DNA of 64,000 bases, from contig UQIT01000007.1 in assembly GCA_900541175.1 (NCBI GenBank), positions 11,327 to 75,326 of the forward strand. Reading direction: 5' to 3'. Of this stretch, positions 35,546 to 44,933 are shown in pieces. This DNA comes from an uncultured Collinsella sp. (GTDB lineage Bacteria > Actinomycetota > Coriobacteriia > Coriobacteriales > Coriobacteriaceae). Below the pieces are notes generated by a model. It did not search any database and was not told the DNA's origin. It saw only the letters and a program-made list of their open reading frames with translations. The position numbers and the translations under genes are program-made. Positions within the stretch are counted from its first letter, which is position 1; the number at the start of each line of letters is the position of its first letter.

Positions 35546-38212
35546 CTATTCCTGGACTTTGAGGGCCTCGGCCAGGCTGACGCGCTTGATAGAGCGCGTG
35601 TGTAGCAGCGCCACGACCAGGTAGGTCGCAAAGCCAATGCCGACGCATGCAGCCATGGACCAAGCGGGCACGTAGATCTCGATATTGCCGTTGTAGGCGA
35701 GCAGCATCGAGCGGAAGATGGCCGTGAGCGAGCCAATAATGACCGGCAGGCTCAGCACGAGCGACGCCGCCACGCACAGTGTGATCGAGCGGATGTACAG
35801 ATGCGAGATCTCGCTATCGCGATAGCCAAAGACTTTCATGTAGCTGATCGAACGGGAGCTGTGGTCGATCACCGCCTTGGTCAGCAGGTACATAAACAGC
35901 AGGAAGATAAACACCGCGAGCCCGATCATCATGCCAATCATTTTGCTCATCATGCCGATGAACTGGTCGCCCACGGCCCGCATGTCGTCGGGCGTGGTGT
36001 CGCCGGCAAAGTAGCGCGCGTCAAGGTCGAGCCTCTCGTCGCTCACATAGCCGTTAAAGTAGGCGGCGTCGTTGTCGAACAGCTCGTTAAAGTCGTCGAT
36101 ACTCATATAGATATTCATGTCCGACTTGGAGCCCCAGGCACAGTCCTTGCCCTCGTACTCAAGGGAATAATGCTCGCCCTCGTACTTGTCGCTGAGCGTG
36201 ACCTTCTGGCCCTCGCTCCAGCCAAACTTATCGAGCAGACCGCCGCCAAAGACGATGCGCCCATCGCCGACGTTGAGGTCTTTCCAATAGCGCGAATCGG
36301 GCGAGATGCCGTAGACGGAAATCGTCTCCTCGCCATTACCATCGCCGCGGTCGTATTGCAGCTGGTAAACGGCGTATTTCTCGGCCTGTGCGATTGCGCC
36401 CGCGCCGTTGTCGGTCGTATTGACCGGGTGAATATCGTCGTTGTCAGTGTCAATCTTGGAGGCTTTGTCGATCAGGTCGATAGCCTCATCGCGGTTGCAG
36501 CCGAGGGCATCGGCAAGGTCGTCAAGGCGCGCATAGAGCGCATCCTTCTTGTCCTGGACCTTGGCAAGCGCATCCTGCGCTGCGGCCAGGCTCTCGGCAA
36601 ACGGAGATGCGGTCGCGGCATCGGCTGCCGTCTGCGCTGTATCGGCCGCGTCGTCAAGCTCGTCATCGGCATCCTGGGCGGCGGTGAGGAGTGCGCCGTC
36701 AACCGACTGCAAGCGCTCGAGTGCCGACCACTGCTCGCGCTCCTCGGCAGTGCCCTCGAGCTCCAGCGGCGCCTTGAGCGTGTACTGGTGCTCGGCGACC
36801 AGGCCTGTCTCGAGGTTGTCCGCATAGTGCGTCATCGTGGGCAGAATCGCCAGGCCAAAGAGCAGCAGCAGCGAGGCAAACGCGATGCCCACGAAGAGCG
36901 TGGCGAAGTTGCCCAGGTTGCGCAGGAAGATACGCAGGCGGAAGCGGGAAACAAAACCCATGCGCTCCGGCAGCTGCAGGCCGCGCTTGGTGCCCGATTT
37001 GCCACTCGCCTCGTGACGAAGGAACTGCAACGGCGTCTTGCCCATCTTGTGAAGCAGACCCACCAGCGTGATGAGGATGAGCGCGGCGGCGGGAACCACG
37101 GCGCACTTCACAAAGATCTCCCAGCTCCAGTACACCTGGAAGGGCGGCAGGCTGTACGAACCGTAATAGAGGCTGCGCATGGGCTCGGTAAAGAACACAA
37201 CGCCGAGCGCAGTGCCCAAAAGCGCCGCGACCACGCCCACGATGGCGGGAAGCGCAAGGTAGTGCAGCACGATCTCGCGTCGACGATAGCCGCTGGCGAG
37301 CAGCGTGCCGATGATGGCGCTCTCCTCCTCGATGGTGGCGTCGGTAAGGACCACAAAGACAAACGCCATGATCACGATGATGATGTCGAGCAGCGTCATC
37401 CACATCATGGAGTCGCCGTCCACGTCGTCGCGCGCATAGCCAATGCCCTGATTGGAATCGGCATCGACCAGATCGTCCACGCGCGCATCGGCGTCGCTCA
37501 GTGCCTCGACCATATCTTGCTCGGCGTCGATGCGGTCCGCGGTGGGGAGGTCGCGATCGGTAAAGGTGAAGGAGTAGGTGTAGGCGGGTGCGCCGCCGGC
37601 ATCTTCGAGCGCGGCAAAGCCGCCATCGGTGACCTCGGCCACGCCGTACGTGATGGTGTTCACCGTAAAGTCCGAATTGTTGAGGAACAGCGCCTGGCCA
37701 TCGGGCTGGGTCATGATGCCGCAGATGGTGTAGGTGCGGCCCTCGAGCTCGACTTTATCGCCCACGGCAAGGTCGTTGTTGGTGGCGAAGACACGGTCGA
37801 TGGCTACCTCATCGTCCGTCTTGGGCTCCCTGCCCTCACAGTAAGACGCGATATCGACCTCGGTGCGGTGCGCATAGGTGCGCAGCGTGCGCTTGGTGCC
37901 ATCGTCGCCGGCGGTCTTTTTGATGATGGCGTCGATGGAAAAATTCTTGTAGAACGTAACACCGCCGACGTCACTGGCGGCGTCTTCGGCGGCCTTGAGC
38001 TGGTCGTCGGTGGCCTCGAAGGAGGTCGTTACGCGACCGTCCTCAATCGTGTACGCATCGCGCATGTCGTCGATAAGGCAACCGATGGAATGCGCCGCGA
38101 GCAAAAAGCCCGAGGTGAGAGCGATGCTTCCGCACATAAGCAAAAAGATGCCCAGATACTTGCCGATATTGCGGCGAAGCTCGCGCGGGAGACGTTTTGC
38201 GAGAGGTGTCAT
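35546..38212 (-). CDS. FtsX-like ABC transporter permease
   Basis: An 888-residue permease. One N-terminal helix precedes a periplasmic-side domain, and an FtsX core (three helices, about residues 290-410) ends the first half. A second half has a helix, a long extracytoplasmic domain with an Ala/Asp-rich coiled-coil (about 500-570) and a final FtsX core (about 760-885). This is the two-FtsX organisation of large MacB/LolC-type or lipoprotein/antimicrobial-peptide systems. The ATG at 38212 lies 8 nt after the stop of the ATPase gene, so the pair is one operon. Substrate unknown; an envelope role is likely. Confidence 0.85.
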   Translation of the reverse strand: MTPLAKRLPRELRRNIGKYLGIFLLMCGSIALTSGFLLAAHSIGCLIDDMRDAYTIEDGRVTTSFEATDDQLKAAEDAASDVGGVTFYKNFSIDAIIKKTAGDDGTKRTLRTYAHRTEVDIASYCEGREPKTDDEVAIDRVFATNNDLAVGDKVELEGRTYTICGIMTQPDGQALFLNNSDFTVNTITYGVAEVTDGGFAALEDAGGAPAYTYSFTFTDRDLPTADRIDAEQDMVEALSDADARVDDLVDADSNQGIGYARDDVDGDSMMWMTLLDIIIVIMAFVFVVLTDATIEEESAIIGTLLASGYRRREIVLHYLALPAIVGVVAALLGTALGVVFFTEPMRSLYYGSYSLPPFQVYWSWEIFVKCAVVPAAALILITLVGLLHKMGKTPLQFLRHEASGKSGTKRGLQLPERMGFVSRFRLRIFLRNLGNFATLFVGIAFASLLLLFGLAILPTMTHYADNLETGLVAEHQYTLKAPLELEGTAEEREQWSALERLQSVDGALLTAAQDADDELDDAADTAQTAADAATASPFAESLAAAQDALAKVQDKKDALYARLDDLADALGCNRDEAIDLIDKASKIDTDNDDIHPVNTTDNGAGAIAQAEKYAVYQLQYDRGDGNGEETISVYGISPDSRYWKDLNVGDGRIVFGGGLLDKFGWSEGQKVTLSDKYEGEHYSLEYEGKDCAWGSKSDMNIYMSIDDFNELFDNDAAYFNGYVSDERLDLDARYFAGDTTPDDMRAVGDQFIGMMSKMIGMMIGLAVFIFLLFMYLLTKAVIDHSSRSISYMKVFGYRDSEISHLYIRSITLCVAASLVLSLPVIIGSLTAIFRSMLLAYNGNIEIYVPAWSMAACVGIGFATYLVVALLHTRSIKRVSLAEALKVQE

Positions 38213-38220
38213 GGCGCCGC

Positions 38221-38934
<714 letters not shown>

Positions 38935-39027
38935 GGTATCCCCCATTGTTAGCCTCGTACTACTTTATGAACGTAATAGTAAACCTTGGCGAACTATTTT
39001 GGGGCGAGGCCTAGGATTTATTTCAGA

Positions 39028-40233
39028 CTAGGCGCGGGATTTGGCGCGTGCGAGAGCCAGGCCTACGGCGGCAATGGCGGCGGCGAAGAGCACGGTGACG
39101 CCCAGGTCGCAGGCGATGTCGCCCAACACGGCAGACGTCAGGTCCGAAGCGAGCGCCTTGCCGATCGCGTCGTTCACCCAATACGTCGGCACAAAGTGCG
39201 CCACCGTCTGCACGGCCGAACCCATCAGCGACAGCGGCATCCAAGCGCCGCCCAAAAACGTCATGAGCATGCCGAGCAGGTTGCCCACACCGTTGAGCAG
39301 CTCCTCGCGCGCGCCCAGACTCGAAAGCACAAAGCCAACGGCCAGCGGCGTGCACGCCAGGGCAAACGTCGCTGCCAGCGCCAGGCACACACGGCCCGCG
39401 CCGACCTCGGCGACCGCGCCGGCAAAGCCCACGACGCCCATCATGCTCGACACAAACCAGATGCAGACGGTGAGCACGGCGGCAGCCGCGAACACGGCAA
39501 GCGAGCGCTGGCGCTCGGAGACCGGGCCGGCATCCATACGACGCACACGCTCGGGCTCGTTCATGCCCGAGAACACCAGCCCCACCGACACGATGACCGA
39601 CGAGATAATCGCGTACGCGCCAAAGTTGAAATACGACTCGAGCGTGGCGGCAGCCGTCGAGTCGACCTTGACCTGCTCGATCTGGACCTCCGCGCGCTTT
39701 GCAGCGGCATGCTCGGCGGCCTTGGCAACGTCGCCGTTAGAAGCAGCGGGCTCAAGCGCCGCCGCAGCGCCCGCGAGCGAGATCCAGCGCGAGGCCTCGG
39801 CAGACGAAAGCGCCGCCGCCATGGTGCCGGAACCGTAGGTCACGTCGAGCTTGGGCAGGGCCTCCCCCGCGCGGGCAGCCGCAACGAGGTCGTCCTCAAA
39901 CTCCTCCGGGATAAAGAACACGCAGTCGGCGCTGCCCTTGGCGCTGTTGCTCTTGGAGAGCGCGTCCGCAAGGTCGTACGTATCGTCGCCGATGCCCGTG
40001 ACCAGCTCAAAACGCGAACCCAAATGCTTGGTAAGCGCACGCGAAAGGTCGCTGTCGTCGCGGTCGACCACGATCACGTTGGCATCGTAGGGCTTGTACT
40101 CGGTGAGCTGCGACGAGTTCCAGCTCACCGATGCCGCGATGAATACGCCCATGAGCGAGATGAACACCGTGTAGATGAGCAGATAGAGCGGGTGCGCGAG
40201 CGCCATGCGAAGCGCAGTCTTAAAGGTGCTCAT
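39028..40233 (-). CDS. ABC-2 type transporter permease (second subunit)
   Basis: A 401-residue membrane protein with one N-terminal helix, an extracytoplasmic domain of about 190 residues and five to six C-terminal helices, the YhgE/ABC2_membrane_3 pattern. AAGGAG supports the start at 40233, which lies inside the end of the first permease gene (14-nt overlap). With that permease and the ATPase it forms a three-gene exporter. Confidence 0.85.
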   Translation of the reverse strand: MSTFKTALRMALAHPLYLLIYTVFISLMGVFIAASVSWNSSQLTEYKPYDANVIVVDRDDSDLSRALTKHLGSRFELVTGIGDDTYDLADALSKSNSAKGSADCVFFIPEEFEDDLVAAARAGEALPKLDVTYGSGTMAAALSSAEASRWISLAGAAAALEPAASNGDVAKAAEHAAAKRAEVQIEQVKVDSTAAATLESYFNFGAYAIISSVIVSVGLVFSGMNEPERVRRMDAGPVSERQRSLAVFAAAAVLTVCIWFVSSMMGVVGFAGAVAEVGAGRVCLALAATFALACTPLAVGFVLSSLGAREELLNGVGNLLGMLMTFLGGAWMPLSLMGSAVQTVAHFVPTYWVNDAIGKALASDLTSAVLGDIACDLGVTVLFAAAIAAVGLALARAKSRA

Positions 40234-41407
40234 AGCGGCTCCTTCCAAAGATCAGCGTGGCGGCGGCGACAAACACCAGGGCCATCAGGACGAGCGCGCC
40301 CGCGCGAACAGCGAAGGACCCCAGGTCCTCAAAGAAATACAGGCGATTGAACATGTCGCAGATGAGCTTGACGGGGTTGAACCAGCACTCGGCCGGGCAG
40401 GCGCGGGCGACGTCGTCGGCAAGCGCCATCGCCGGCTCGCCGTAGAGGCCGGCGAACAGGGCGCACGTGGTGGCAAAGCCCGTAAGGATGCCCGACTTGG
40501 ACGCCTTGCCGCCCTTAACGGGAAGCGTGCCCACAAAGAGTCCCAGGCCCGTGGCGGCAAGCGCGGAAGCGGCGCCGCCCACCAGACACAGCCCCTCGCG
40601 CCCGCCAAAGTCGACGCCCACGACCAGGCGCACGTAGCCGATTGCGATCGCCATCGAGGCGAAGGAAACCAGCCACGAGCCGACAAAGATGCCGGCCAGC
40701 GACGCCGTCTTGGAAAGGCCGCCCACGCAGCGACGCGCGCCGAGGCCCGACAGATTGGGCTGCAGATCGACGACGCTCAAGGCGGCAAACTCGGCAGACA
40801 TCATCGCCACCAGACCAAAGAGCGCGTAGTAGTAGATGACCGTGCCATCGGGCGTGGTGCGTGTCAGGCTTACGCGGCGGGTGCCGCCCTCGAGCGACAG
40901 GGCGCGCGCAACCGCCTCCGAGTCGGCGAGCGCCGCCGGGTTGTCCTGGGCAATCTGGGACATGAGCTCGGCATTTTGTGTATACGAGCTTGCCACCGTC
41001 TCCAGAATGCTGCGGTCGGTGAGCACCGATGAGGCACGCGAGCTGTCGTAGCTCGATAGCAGCGTGAGCTTGGGCGTGCCCGCATCGTCGACCGTATAGA
41101 TGCCCGCGACCTCGCCGGCCTTAAGCGCACGGTTCGCATCGGCTGCGTCATCGCACTCGTGGATCTCGAGCAGCCGGTCGTCGCCTTCCTGGGCAAGCGA
41201 CGTCGCCACGTCCTTAAAGGTCGAGGCGTCCCAAGCCTCATCCGCCACGACAGCAACCGGCACCGGGTCGACCGTGCCGTCGGAGCTGAGGTTCGCAAAC
41301 ATAAACATGAACATCGTGGAAAGCGCGACGGGAAAGACAGCGCCCCAAACCCACGTGCTCGGCCGGCGCAGCAGCGTCTTGACCGTGGTGATGATGGTTT
41401 TGAACAT
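40220..41407 (-). CDS. ABC-2 type transporter permease (first subunit)
   Basis: A 395-residue protein with the same layout as its neighbour: one N-terminal helix, an extracytoplasmic domain and a C-terminal helix bundle. The two permeases are probably ancient duplicates forming a heterodimer. AGGGGG precedes the start, 9 nt after the ATPase stop. Exported substrate is unknown; such systems often handle antibiotics or lipids. Confidence 0.85.
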   Translation of the reverse strand: MFKTIITTVKTLLRRPSTWVWGAVFPVALSTMFMFMFANLSSDGTVDPVPVAVVADEAWDASTFKDVATSLAQEGDDRLLEIHECDDAADANRALKAGEVAGIYTVDDAGTPKLTLLSSYDSSRASSVLTDRSILETVASSYTQNAELMSQIAQDNPAALADSEAVARALSLEGGTRRVSLTRTTPDGTVIYYYALFGLVAMMSAEFAALSVVDLQPNLSGLGARRCVGGLSKTASLAGIFVGSWLVSFASMAIAIGYVRLVVGVDFGGREGLCLVGGAASALAATGLGLFVGTLPVKGGKASKSGILTGFATTCALFAGLYGEPAMALADDVARACPAECWFNPVKLICDMFNRLYFFEDLGSFAVRAGALVLMALVFVAAATLIFGRSRYEHL

Positions 41408-41416
41408 GACTGCCCC

Positions 41417-42355
41417 CTAGTCGCGCAGCTCGCGGCCGGTGATCTCGAGGAACACGTCATTGAGGGTCGGCGGCTCGGAATAAATGCGGCCAAGCGCCAC
41501 GTCATGCGAGCGCAGCGCATCGAGAATGTCCGTCAGGTTATGCGGGCTCGCCTCGCACGAAAACGTGAGCTGGCCCGCCGTCGCCGACAGGTCCAGGACA
41601 TGTGGCAGGCTCGCGACGGCACCGAGCGCCGCGCTCGGCACCTCGCCGACCTCGATCACGATCTTCTCGCCCATCTGAATCATGCGCTTGAGTTCGTCGT
41701 TGGTGCCCTGCGCCAGCACGCGCCCGCCGTCCATGATCATGATGCGGCTGCAGATCTGCTCGACTTCCTCCATATAATGGCTGGTATACACCACCGTGGC
41801 GCCCTCGTCGCGCAGGCGGCAGATGCCCTCCAGGATGGCGTTGCGACTCTGCGGGTCGACCGCCACCGTGGGCTCGTCAAAGAAGATGAGCTCGGGCTTG
41901 TGCGCGATACCGCAGGCGATGTTGAGGCGACGCGCCAGGCCACCCGAAAGCTTGCCGGGGCGGAACTTGGTAAAGTCGCCCAGACCGACAAAGTCGATCG
42001 CCTCGTCCACCAGCGCGCGGCGGCGTTTGCGGTCGCTGACGTAGAGGCTGCAGAAATAGTCGATGTTCTCGCGCACGGTGAGCTCGTCGAACACCGCCAC
42101 CTGTTGCGGCACCACGCCGATGCGGCGCTTGAGGTCGTAGCGGGCGGGCGTCATGGGCTCGCCAAAGAGCTCGATGGTGCCTTTGTCGTAGGCAAGCAGC
42201 TGCAGGATACAGTTGATGGACGTGGTTTTGCCCGAGCCGTTGGGGCCGAGCAGGCCAAAGATCTCGCCGGGGGCGATGCTCAGGTTAAAGTGGTCGAGCG
42301 CGATAAGATCGTCATAGCGCTTGACGAGGTTTTCGACGTGGACGATGTCTGTCAT
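41417..42355 (-). CDS. ABC-2 exporter ATP-binding protein
   Basis: A 312-residue ATPase of the DrrA/CcmA-like group: Walker A GPNGSGKT, signature LSGGLARR, Walker B LIFFDEPTVAVD and a C-terminal extension of about 90 residues. The start at 42355 (MTDIVHV) has GGAAGGG upstream. It is the first gene of the exporter operon and is divergent from a two-component system, which likely controls it. Confidence 0.92.
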   Translation of the reverse strand: MTDIVHVENLVKRYDDLIALDHFNLSIAPGEIFGLLGPNGSGKTTSINCILQLLAYDKGTIELFGEPMTPARYDLKRRIGVVPQQVAVFDELTVRENIDYFCSLYVSDRKRRRALVDEAIDFVGLGDFTKFRPGKLSGGLARRLNIACGIAHKPELIFFDEPTVAVDPQSRNAILEGICRLRDEGATVVYTSHYMEEVEQICSRIMIMDGGRVLAQGTNDELKRMIQMGEKIVIEVGEVPSAALGAVASLPHVLDLSATAGQLTFSCEASPHNLTDILDALRSHDVALGRIYSEPPTLNDVFLEITGRELRD

Positions 42356-42553
42356 GAGGCGGCCCTTCCGTTGATTGCGGCCCGGTACGATTGCATCATC
42401 GCAGGAGCGGGCGGCGCGCACCAGTGAGCTTTGTCACGAGTGCGGAGCTTGGCCGTGCGGCCTGCCGACGTCTCCGCTTTGCCGCGTGGGAGGAATGTCA
42501 CGGTTGCTCCGGGTGGCGCCTCCCCCATGCGCGGCATCGCGTACAATACCCAT

Positions 42554-43699
42554 ATGAACAGGCTTTTCGACAAATCGATCGTGCTGGCGTGCTGTATTGC
42601 GGCCGCCATGGGTCTTGCTGTGGACGCTCACCTGGTCGCGGCGTTTTGCCTTGGCGTTATTGCCACCTCGCTGGCCGAGGTCGCACAGGGGGAACGCACC
42701 CGGCGCGCGAGCGAGACCGCGAGCTGCGCTTACATCATCGCGGCAGTCGTCGTGCCGCCGTTTGTGCCGTTTGCGCCTCTCGCTCTCTATGACATCGCGC
42801 GACGCGTTCGCCGTGAACGCATCTGGCCCGCGCTGGCGATTGGCGCCGTGTTTGTCTGCGCGCTTGTCGCGGACCTTCGCGGCAGCGTGCTCACCACCCG
42901 AACGCTCCTGCTGACCGCCATCCTTTCGGTTGCCGCCACCTTGCTATCGCTACGTACCACCCGGCTGGAGCGCGAGCAACAGCGCATGCGCCGTACCCGC
43001 GACGAGCTGCAAGAACGCGCCCTGGCACTCGAGGCACGCAACCGCGACCTCGCCGACCGCCAGGACTACGAAGTCGAACTCGCGACGCTCGCCGAACGCG
43101 CCCGCATCGCGCGCGAAATCCACGATAACGTGGGCCACCAGCTCACGCGCGCTTCGCTTCAAGCCGAGGCCTTGCGCGTGGTCCATGCCGATGAGCCCGG
43201 CGTCGCCGCCGATTTCGCCGACGTCAAACGCACGGTTGACGAGGCGCTCCAGCTCGTGCGCGCCAGCGTCCACGCGCTCAACGACAATGCGACTGATCTC
43301 TCCGTGCAGCTCGAGCGCATCGTTGAAGGCGCACGCTCGGACAGCGGTCCGCAGATTGAGCTTGAGGTTTTGGCCGAGCATGCGCCCGCCAACGTCGCCA
43401 ACTGCTTTGCGGCGGTGCTGCGCGAGGCGCTTTCCAACGCCATGCGCCACGCCCATGCCAAAACCATTACCGTGCGGTGCATGGAGCATCCGTCGTTTTA
43501 CCAGCTCATCGTTACCGATGATGGCGCGGGCGGGGTCCAAGCAAACGGCCGCGGCGCTGCGGAGGGCATGGGGCTCGCCTCCATGCGCGAGCGCATCGAG
43601 GCGCTTGGCGGCACCTTCACCGCCGGCCCGCGTGCCAACGCCGGCGGCTGGCGCGTGTTTGCCACCGTTCCCAAACAGCAAGGAGATGAGGACCGATGA
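42554..43699 (+). CDS. Sensor histidine kinase (DesK/LiaS-like)
   Basis: A 381-residue kinase with about four to five membrane helices (residues 5-135), a coiled-coil linker, the acceptor-His motif REIHDNVGHQ and an ATPase domain (REALSNAMRHA, then AEGMGLASMRERI). The start is uncertain: ATG 42554 lies 7 nt after TACAAT, a good -10 box, and has no ribosome binding site; ATG 42527 is an alternative. The stop overlaps the regulator start by ATGA. It faces away from the ABC-2 exporter genes across a 198-nt gap. Confidence 0.88.
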   Translation: MNRLFDKSIVLACCIAAAMGLAVDAHLVAAFCLGVIATSLAEVAQGERTRRASETASCAYIIAAVVVPPFVPFAPLALYDIARRVRRERIWPALAIGAVFVCALVADLRGSVLTTRTLLLTAILSVAATLLSLRTTRLEREQQRMRRTRDELQERALALEARNRDLADRQDYEVELATLAERARIAREIHDNVGHQLTRASLQAEALRVVHADEPGVAADFADVKRTVDEALQLVRASVHALNDNATDLSVQLERIVEGARSDSGPQIELEVLAEHAPANVANCFAAVLREALSNAMRHAHAKTITVRCMEHPSFYQLIVTDDGAGGVQANGRGAAEGMGLASMRERIEALGGTFTAGPRANAGGWRVFATVPKQQGDEDR

Positions 43700-44325
43700 G
43701 GCTCATCGTTGTCGACGACGACCGCTTAGTGGTCGATTCGCTCAAGATTATCCTGGGCGCCCAGCCGCAGATCGAAGTGGTGGGCACCGGCGCCAATGGC
43801 GACGAGGCGGTCGCGCTCTACAGCGAGCACGCGCCCGACATCGCGCTGCTCGACATTCAGATGCCGGAACGCGACGGCCTTTCGGCGGCACGCGAAATCC
43901 TTGAGCGCGACCCCACGGCGCGCGTGGTGTTTCTGACGACATTCTCGGATGACGAGTACATTGTGTCGGCGCTTAAACTGGGCGCCCGCGGCTACCTGAT
44001 CAAGACCGATGTCGCCGCCATTCCGCCGGCGTTGGCACAGGTCATGGATGACAAACGCGTGCTCGAGGGCAAGGCGATCGAGGATATCGATTTTGATGGG
44101 GCGGGCACCGAAGCCGACGCGCCCCGCCGGCCCGCAGCCTTTGCCGGCCTAACCGACCGCGAGTTCGAAGTCGCCGAGCTCATCGCCCGCGGCCTCGACA
44201 ACAAGGAGATCGCCGCCACCGCCTACATGGGCGAAGGCACCGTGCGCAACCACATCAGCTCAATCCTAGCCAAAATGGGCCTGCGCAACCGCACCCAAAT
44301 CGCCATCGCCTATCTGCGAGGGTAA
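43696..44325 (+). CDS. NarL/LiaR-like response regulator
   Basis: A 209-residue regulator. The receiver domain has the acidic DDD at 7-9, phospho-acceptor Asp53 in LLDIQMPE and the conserved Lys in YLIKTD. A LuxR-type HTH follows (LTDREFEVAELIARGLDNKE). It is translated with the kinase through the ATGA overlap. It probably switches on the divergent ABC-2 exporter. Confidence 0.93.
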   Translation: MRLIVVDDDRLVVDSLKIILGAQPQIEVVGTGANGDEAVALYSEHAPDIALLDIQMPERDGLSAAREILERDPTARVVFLTTFSDDEYIVSALKLGARGYLIKTDVAAIPPALAQVMDDKRVLEGKAIEDIDFDGAGTEADAPRRPAAFAGLTDREFEVAELIARGLDNKEIAATAYMGEGTVRNHISSILAKMGLRNRTQIAIAYLRG

Positions 44326-44385
44326 TTACCCAGCGGCCGACCGCCCCGGCATAGCAAAATGGCTGCTACCGATTTAATGCCATTT

Positions 44386-44539
44386 CAAAACTATACCGGT
44401 TTACTACGATGAATCGCCCGCCTTCGACCACGGTAAATTGCGCGCTTGCAAAACCGCAGGTAGAACGCTTGCAATATTTAGAAAAATGCAGTCATGGTCG
44501 GGAATGTCGAATTCATCGTAGTAAACCGACATAGTTTTG
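44386..44539. repeat. Nested palindromic element X1
   Basis: Outer arms of 29-30 nt (44386-44414 and 44510-44539) pair almost perfectly and begin CAAAACTAT. Inside, CGACCA pairs with TGGTCG. The centre carries AAAACCGCAGGTAGAACGC, the reverse complement of the core of element X2, so X1 is inverted relative to X2 and X3. The 44326-44933 gap contains X1, X2 and the adhesin terminators, and no gene. Confidence 0.7.
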
Positions 44540-44630
44540 TTCGGGCGGCCCTGCACGAGTGCCCCTGCAAGCCTCGCGGGACCAAAATGGTCCGTTTTCC
44601 TTCGCCCCCAAGGGATCAGCCGGAACCGCT

Positions 44631-44793
44631 CGCCACGAAACCGGCCCATCTACTACGTTTGACCCGATACCCCCGACCACAACCGCGTTTTATGAAAAAC
44701 CGCAGGCGTTCTACCTGCGGTTTTGTTTTCGCGTTTTTTTAGCATGGTTGGGGGTAAGGGACTAAACGTAGTAGATGGGCCGGTTTCGTGGCG
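44631..44793. repeat. Nested palindromic element X2
   Basis: Perfect 30-bp outer arms (44631-44660 and 44764-44793; first bases CGCCACGAAACCGGCCCATC) enclose a CCCCCGACCA/TGGTTGGGGG stem. At the centre AAAACCGCAGG pairs with CCTGCGGTTTT, followed by a T-rich run. Confidence 0.75.
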
Positions 44794-44820
44794 AACCCTT
44801 CTCGCCTACGCACAAAAGCG

Positions 44821-44853
44821 CCGCCACGGAGGAGGGAGATACCTCCGTGGCGG
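44821..44853 (-). terminator. Adhesin terminator
   Basis: CCGCCACGGAGG pairs perfectly with CCTCCGTGGCGG around a 9-nt loop and, on the minus strand, is followed by CGCTTTTG. It lies about 80 nt past the adhesin stop codon. Confidence 0.8.
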
Positions 44854-44855
44854 CT

Positions 44856-44872
44856 GGGGGGGGGGGGGGGGG
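44856..44872. repeat. Homopolymer of 17 G (C on the adhesin strand)
   Basis: An uninterrupted run of 17 G lies between the terminator hairpin and a second hairpin (GCCCGGGGCC/GGCCCCGGGC, about 44899-44922) in the adhesin 3' region. Such tracts are slippage-prone, though this one is outside coding sequence. Confidence 0.85.
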
Positions 44873-44933
44873 CTATGTTCTGGCTCCCCGCCGGCCGCCC
44901 GGGGCCTTTTGGCCCCGGGCGCTGCCAGCGTGC

